A DNA stretch of 9,280 bases, taken from an uncultured Oscillospiraceae bacterium (GTDB lineage Bacteria; Bacillota; Clostridia; Oscillospirales; Oscillospiraceae). Shown here in pieces: positions 6,284-9,280 of the stretch. The DNA lies in contig CAJUAC010000086.1 in assembly GCA_910583885.1 (NCBI GenBank), forward strand, positions 1-9,280. The letters are read 5' to 3'. Under the pieces are notes generated by a model that ran no database searches, was not told the DNA's origin, and saw only the letters and a list, made by a program, of their open reading frames with translations. Position numbers and translations under genes: made by a program. Position 1 is the stretch's first letter. The number at the start of each line of letters is the position of its first letter.

Positions 6284-7121
6284 GACAGCCGGCGTCGTGG
6301 GCCTGGGCCTCATCGGCGGCAGTATGGCCAAGGCTATCCACCAGTACACGGGCTGCACCCTGCTGGGCTATGACACCGACGGTGCGGTCCTCAGCCGGGC
6401 ACTGGACGAGGGTGTTCTCTCCGCCGCCCTGACGGCGGACCGGCTGGCGGAGTGCGACCTGGTTCTGATCGCCCTGTACCCCCAGGCTACGGTGGCCTAC
6501 GTCACCGCGCATCTGGACCAGTTCCGCCGGGGCGGGATTGTCATGGACTGCGGCGGTGTGAAGGGCGTAGTCTGCACACCGCTGGAGAAGGTGGTGCGGG
6601 ACGCCGGGTTCTATTTTGTGGGCGGACACCCCATGGCGGGCATTGAGCGGTCGGGCTACGCCAACGCCTTCCCGGAGCTGTTCCAGGGCGCGTCCCTGAT
6701 CCTCACGCCCTATCCGGGCACGCCACAGGCCTGCTTGGATACGATCTGGGAGTTTGCGCAGAAGCTGGGCTTCGGCCATCTCCAGCCTTCCACCCCCCAG
6801 GAGCACGACCACATCATCGCCTACACCTCCCAGCTGGCCCATGTGGTGAGCTGCGCCTATGTGGGCAGCCCGTCGGCCCCCAATTTCGAGGGGTTCTCCG
6901 CCGGGAGCTTCAAGGACATGACCCGGGTGGCGAAGCTCAACGAGGAGATGTGGACGGAGCTCTTCCTGGAGAACCAGGACGCCCTGGTCCGGGAGATCGA
7001 CACCCTGGTGGAGGAGCTGGCGGCCTTCGCCTATGTCATCCGCCGGGGGGACCGTGAGAACCTGAAAACCATGCTGCGCCGGGCCAGGGAGATCAAGGAA
7101 GCGATTGACAGGGACAGCTAG
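6276..7121 (+). CDS. tyrA: prephenate dehydrogenase (281 aa)
   Basis: Oxidatively decarboxylates prephenate to 4-hydroxyphenylpyruvate, the step that commits flux to tyrosine. The N-terminal Rossmann motif GLGLIGG (9-15) and Asp33 at the end of the second strand (GYDTD) suggest NAD+ rather than NADP+. Further motifs: DCGGVKG (91-97, usually DVGSVK-like), GGHPMAG (116-122) with the likely catalytic His118, EHD (176-178), SQLAH (185-189), and FKDMTRVA (212-219) with Arg217 for substrate binding. At 281 residues there is no room for a C-terminal ACT domain or a fused chorismate mutase, so tyrosine feedback through an ACT domain is not expected. The ATG at 6276 is chosen because it puts the Rossmann strand right at the N terminus; the in-frame ATG at 6261 adds only five residues and remains possible. 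The gene overlaps aroF by 8 nt, implying translational coupling. Confidence 0.96.
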   Translation: MVETAGVVGLGLIGGSMAKAIHQYTGCTLLGYDTDGAVLSRALDEGVLSAALTADRLAECDLVLIALYPQATVAYVTAHLDQFRRGGIVMDCGGVKGVVCTPLEKVVRDAGFYFVGGHPMAGIERSGYANAFPELFQGASLILTPYPGTPQACLDTIWEFAQKLGFGHLQPSTPQEHDHIIAYTSQLAHVVSCAYVGSPSAPNFEGFSAGSFKDMTRVAKLNEEMWTELFLENQDALVREIDTLVEELAAFAYVIRRGDRENLKTMLRRAREIKEAIDRDS

Positions 7122-7127
7122 GCAGCC

Positions 7128-7151
7128 ATTCTTTTTCTTTTGAAAAGGAAT
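7128..7151. repeat. AT-rich inverted repeat between tyrA and aroB
   Basis: ATTCTTTTTC (7128-7137) and GAAAAGGAAT (7142-7151) pair over 10 bp (one G-U) around a TTTT loop, seven nt after the tyrA stop. It is followed by CAAAAAAG, not by a T tract, so it is not a plus-strand intrinsic terminator. The whole 93-nt gap (7122-7214) is strikingly A/T-rich compared with the genes and is the only gap in the operon. It may be an mRNA processing or stability element, or hold an internal promoter (TTGAAA at 7140-7145 lacks a good -10). Function not known. Confidence 0.45.
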
Positions 7152-7214
7152 CAAAAAAGTAAACACAGGATGACTTGTGATAGATTCAATCAAAAATAGA
7201 TGGGATGTGAAGCT

Positions 7215-8267
7215 ATGCAGCATGTACCAGTAAATGCCTCCAGCGCCTACCCGGTCTATATCGGCGGCGGGCTGCTGGAAAAAGCCGGTGAACTGATTGC
7301 CGCGTCTACCCAGTCCCACACCTGCGCCATCATTACCGACACCACAGTGGGGCCCTTGTACGCGGCCCAGGTGTGCCGCGCCCTCCAGGAGGCGGGCATG
7401 GCCGTCAGCCTCCACGCCTTCCCGGCGGGGGAGCAGAACAAGAACCTGGGCACCTATGGGGCAATCCTGGAGTTTTTGGCCGAAAATAAGCTCACCCGCT
7501 CGGATTTCCTCATCGCCCTGGGTGGCGGCGTGGTGGGGGACATAGCGGGCTTCGCCGCCGCCACCTACCAGCGGGGCATCGGCTATATCCAGATGCCCAC
7601 CACCTTCCTGGCCGCGTCGGACTCCTCCGTGGGCGGCAAGACCGCCATCGACCTGGCGGCGGGGAAGAACCTGGCCGGGGCCTTCCATCAGCCGGACATG
7701 GTGATCTGCGACACGGACACCTTCCGCACCCTGCCCGATGCGGTCTTCTCAGACGGCGTGGCGGAGACAGTGAAGCATGGCCTGATCGCCGATGCGGACT
7801 TCTACCAGTCCCTGATGGCCGGGGACATCCGGGCGCAGATCGACGATGTGGTACGGCGCAACGTGGAGATCAAGGCGTCCGTGGTGGGGGAGGACGAGTT
7901 TGAACGGGGCAGGCGGAAGCTCCTCAACTTCGGCCACACCCTGGGCCACGCCATTGAGAAGTGCAGCGGCTACGGCGTCACCCACGGCCACGCGGTGGGG
8001 ATCGGTATGGCGCTGGCCTGCCGGGCGGCGGAGCGGCTGGGCTACAGTCCGGCGGGCACGCTGGACGCGGTGCTGGCGGCCAATGGGCGCTTTGGGCTCC
8101 CGGTCCAGTGTCCCTATGGGGCGGACGAGCTGTATAACGCCGCCACCGGCGACAAGAAGCGGGACGGCGGCAGCATCGACGTGGTGGTCCTGGAGGAAAT
8201 TGGCCGTGCGAAGACCGTGCGCCTGGATATGGACGGCCTGCGGGCCTTTACGGAGGCGGCGCTGTGA
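7215..8267 (+). CDS. aroB: 3-dehydroquinate synthase (350 aa)
   Basis: Second shikimate-pathway enzyme: NAD+- and metal-dependent cyclisation of DAHP to 3-dehydroquinate. Visible motifs: GEQNKN (72-77), GGGVVGD (103-109), PTT (128-130), DSSVGGKTAID (136-146), KNLAGAFHQP (151-160), DGVAETVKHG (180-189), NFGHTLGHAIE (238-248) and HGHAVGIGM (257-265). Glu184, His241 and His257 are the expected metal ligands; Lys141, Lys187, Lys236 and His245 are in the expected active-site stretches. The third residue of the HGxA motif is His where many enzymes have Glu, a known kind of variation. Length is normal. The ATG at 7215 is preferred: GGGA stands nine nt before it, whereas the in-frame ATG at 7200 has no Shine-Dalgarno and would add an atypical five-residue leader. 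It overlaps aroA by 4 nt (GTGA). Confidence 0.97.
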   Translation: MQHVPVNASSAYPVYIGGGLLEKAGELIAASTQSHTCAIITDTTVGPLYAAQVCRALQEAGMAVSLHAFPAGEQNKNLGTYGAILEFLAENKLTRSDFLIALGGGVVGDIAGFAAATYQRGIGYIQMPTTFLAASDSSVGGKTAIDLAAGKNLAGAFHQPDMVICDTDTFRTLPDAVFSDGVAETVKHGLIADADFYQSLMAGDIRAQIDDVVRRNVEIKASVVGEDEFERGRRKLLNFGHTLGHAIEKCSGYGVTHGHAVGIGMALACRAAERLGYSPAGTLDAVLAANGRFGLPVQCPYGADELYNAATGDKKRDGGSIDVVVLEEIGRAKTVRLDMDGLRAFTEAAL

Positions 8268-9280
8268 ACCTGACCATCATGCCCACGCTGTTGTCGGGGA
8301 CCGTCGCCCCGCCGCCCAGCAAATCCCAGGCCCACCGCTATCTGATCGCCGCCGCCCTGGCCGGGGAGGGCAGCGTGATCGAGAATCTGGCGGACTCCCA
8401 GGACATCCAGGCCACCCGCTGGTGTATGAAAACCATGATGACCAGCTGTAGAAGAATAGCGGAATTCAACTGTCTGGAGTCTGGCTCCACTCTTCGGTTC
8501 CTGATCCCCATTGCCCTGGCCCTGCGGGGCGGGGGAAGGTTTACCGGCCACGGGCGGCTGATGGAGCGGCCCCAGCAGCCCTATTTCGACCTGTTCGATG
8601 AGAAGGGCATCCGCTATGAGCTGAAAAACGGCTTCCTCACGGTGGAGGGACAGCTGACGCCTGGGGCCTTCCGCCTGCCGGGAAACGTGTCCAGCCAGTT
8701 TGTGACAGGCCTGCTGTACGCCCTGCCCCTGCTGGCCGGAGATTCCAGAATCGTCCTGACCACGGACCTGGAATCCCGGAGCTATGTGGACATGACTTTG
8801 GAGGCCCTCAGCGCTTTCGGCGTCACGGCGGCCTGGGAGGATAGCCGCACCCTGGCCGTCCCCGGCGGACAGAGCTATATACCGGCGACAGTGCGGGTGG
8901 AGGGCGACTGGTCCCAGGCGGCGTTCTGGTTTGCCGCCATCAGCTTGGGCAGCCGCTTGGAGATCGAGGGGCTGCAGCAGCTGTCCGCCCAGGGGGACCG
9001 GGTCATCCGGGACCACTTTGTGCGCCTGACCCCGCCGGGAGATGTGGACATCGACCTGAGCGGCTGCCCGGACCTGGCCCCGCCCCTGGCGGCCATGGCG
9101 GTCCTGCGCCGCGGGGACACCCGTCTGCTGAACGCCGGGCGGCTGCGGCTGAAGGAGAGCGACCGCCTGACGTCCATCACCGCCGCCCTGGGCGCGCTGG
9201 GGGCCAGCATCGAGGAGCAGCCCGACAGTCTGATTGTCCACGGCGTGGAGACGCTGGCCGGCGGCTGCACGGTAGACTGC
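8264..9280 (+). CDS. aroA: 3-phosphoshikimate 1-carboxyvinyltransferase (EPSP synthase), 3' end beyond the window
   Basis: Transfers the enolpyruvyl group of PEP to shikimate 3-phosphate. The frame is open from the GTG at 8264, which overlaps the aroB stop, to the window end (339 codons, no stop), and about 80-90 further residues are expected. Motifs seen: PPSKSQAHR (17-25), SGSTLRF (73-79), RLMERP (98-103), GNVSSQF (140-146), VEGDWSQAA (212-220), CPDLAPPLA (268-276) and LKESDR (296-301). These supply the usual Lys, Ser, Arg, Asp and Glu of the active site; the C-terminal Arg/Lys residues lie outside the window. Phe79 follows the conserved Arg78 where E. coli-type enzymes have Pro. Odd: from Asp47 of SQDI to Gly74 there are 27 residues against about 47 in the E. 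coli enzyme, and codons in that stretch (AGA AGA ATA, ACT CTT) differ from the G/C-ending codons around it. Despite this the frame is intact. Confidence 0.95.
   Translation, partial: MNLTIMPTLLSGTVAPPPSKSQAHRYLIAAALAGEGSVIENLADSQDIQATRWCMKTMMTSCRRIAEFNCLESGSTLRFLIPIALALRGGGRFTGHGRLMERPQQPYFDLFDEKGIRYELKNGFLTVEGQLTPGAFRLPGNVSSQFVTGLLYALPLLAGDSRIVLTTDLESRSYVDMTLEALSAFGVTAAWEDSRTLAVPGGQSYIPATVRVEGDWSQAAFWFAAISLGSRLEIEGLQQLSAQGDRVIRDHFVRLTPPGDVDIDLSGCPDLAPPLAAMAVLRRGDTRLLNAGRLRLKESDRLTSITAALGALGASIEEQPDSLIVHGVETLAGGCTVDC

Noticed and set aside
5240..6358. Long minus-strand open frame opposite aroF
   Set aside because: aroF is certain from its motifs, and this frame has no family features, so it is an antisense shadow. 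The same applies to the minus-strand frames 6237-7688 and 8114-9241 opposite tyrA/aroB and aroA.
7200..7214. Upstream ATG of aroB at 7200
   Set aside because: No Shine-Dalgarno precedes it, while GGGA is well placed for the ATG at 7215 and the protein then begins as expected for the family.
8402..8490. Frameshift or pseudogene in aroA
   Set aside because: One frame runs unbroken from 8264 to the window end through all motifs. The other two frames hit stops in this patch, so a simple compensated frameshift does not restore a family-like sequence.

Overview
The window reads as chromosomal DNA of a GC-rich, low-copy Firmicute, most likely a gut member of the Oscillospiraceae/Ruminococcaceae (inference). 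The signs are strong G/C preference at third codon positions, clear Shine-Dalgarno sites, GTG starts, Clostridia-like versions of the shikimate enzymes, and an FtsX-type ABC permease carrying a long heptad-repeat insertion. There are two transcription units, divergent from a shared intergenic region at about 4738-5032.

Left unit, minus strand (4737 down to 143): an ATP-binding protein of the LolD/MacB type overlaps by 7 nt a 1298-residue FtsX-family permease, and the unit ends in an intrinsic terminator at 106-140. Between its first and second membrane segments the permease holds about 490 residues of nearly uninterrupted heptads. Four 11-residue discontinuities in these heptads are placed symmetrically about a Pro-Pro hinge. 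This predicts an antiparallel coiled-coil hairpin about 35 nm long on the outer face of the membrane. The promoter region carries two dyads, including TGTACA-AGC-TGTACA just before the ribosome-binding site.

Right unit, plus strand (about 4972 to beyond 9280): an aromatic amino acid operon in the order DAHP synthase (aroF), prephenate dehydrogenase (tyrA), 3-dehydroquinate synthase (aroB), EPSP synthase (aroA, cut by the window end). aroF/tyrA and aroB/aroA overlap by 8 and 4 nt. Ahead of aroF is a full leader: a good promoter with extended -10, a 20-codon leader peptide with the run Tyr-Phe-Tyr-Phe-Thr-Phe, and a 13-bp terminator hairpin followed by a T-rich tract. This is the layout of a ribosome-mediated transcription attenuator that senses charged tRNA-Tyr/tRNA-Phe, and it would set the supply of shikimate-pathway flux and tyrosine synthesis together.

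The two most noteworthy observations are the aromatic leader-peptide attenuator and the symmetric coiled-coil hairpin of the permease. aroA also has a shortened N-terminal segment with unusual codon use. No RNA genes, mobile elements, CRISPR arrays or origins were seen.
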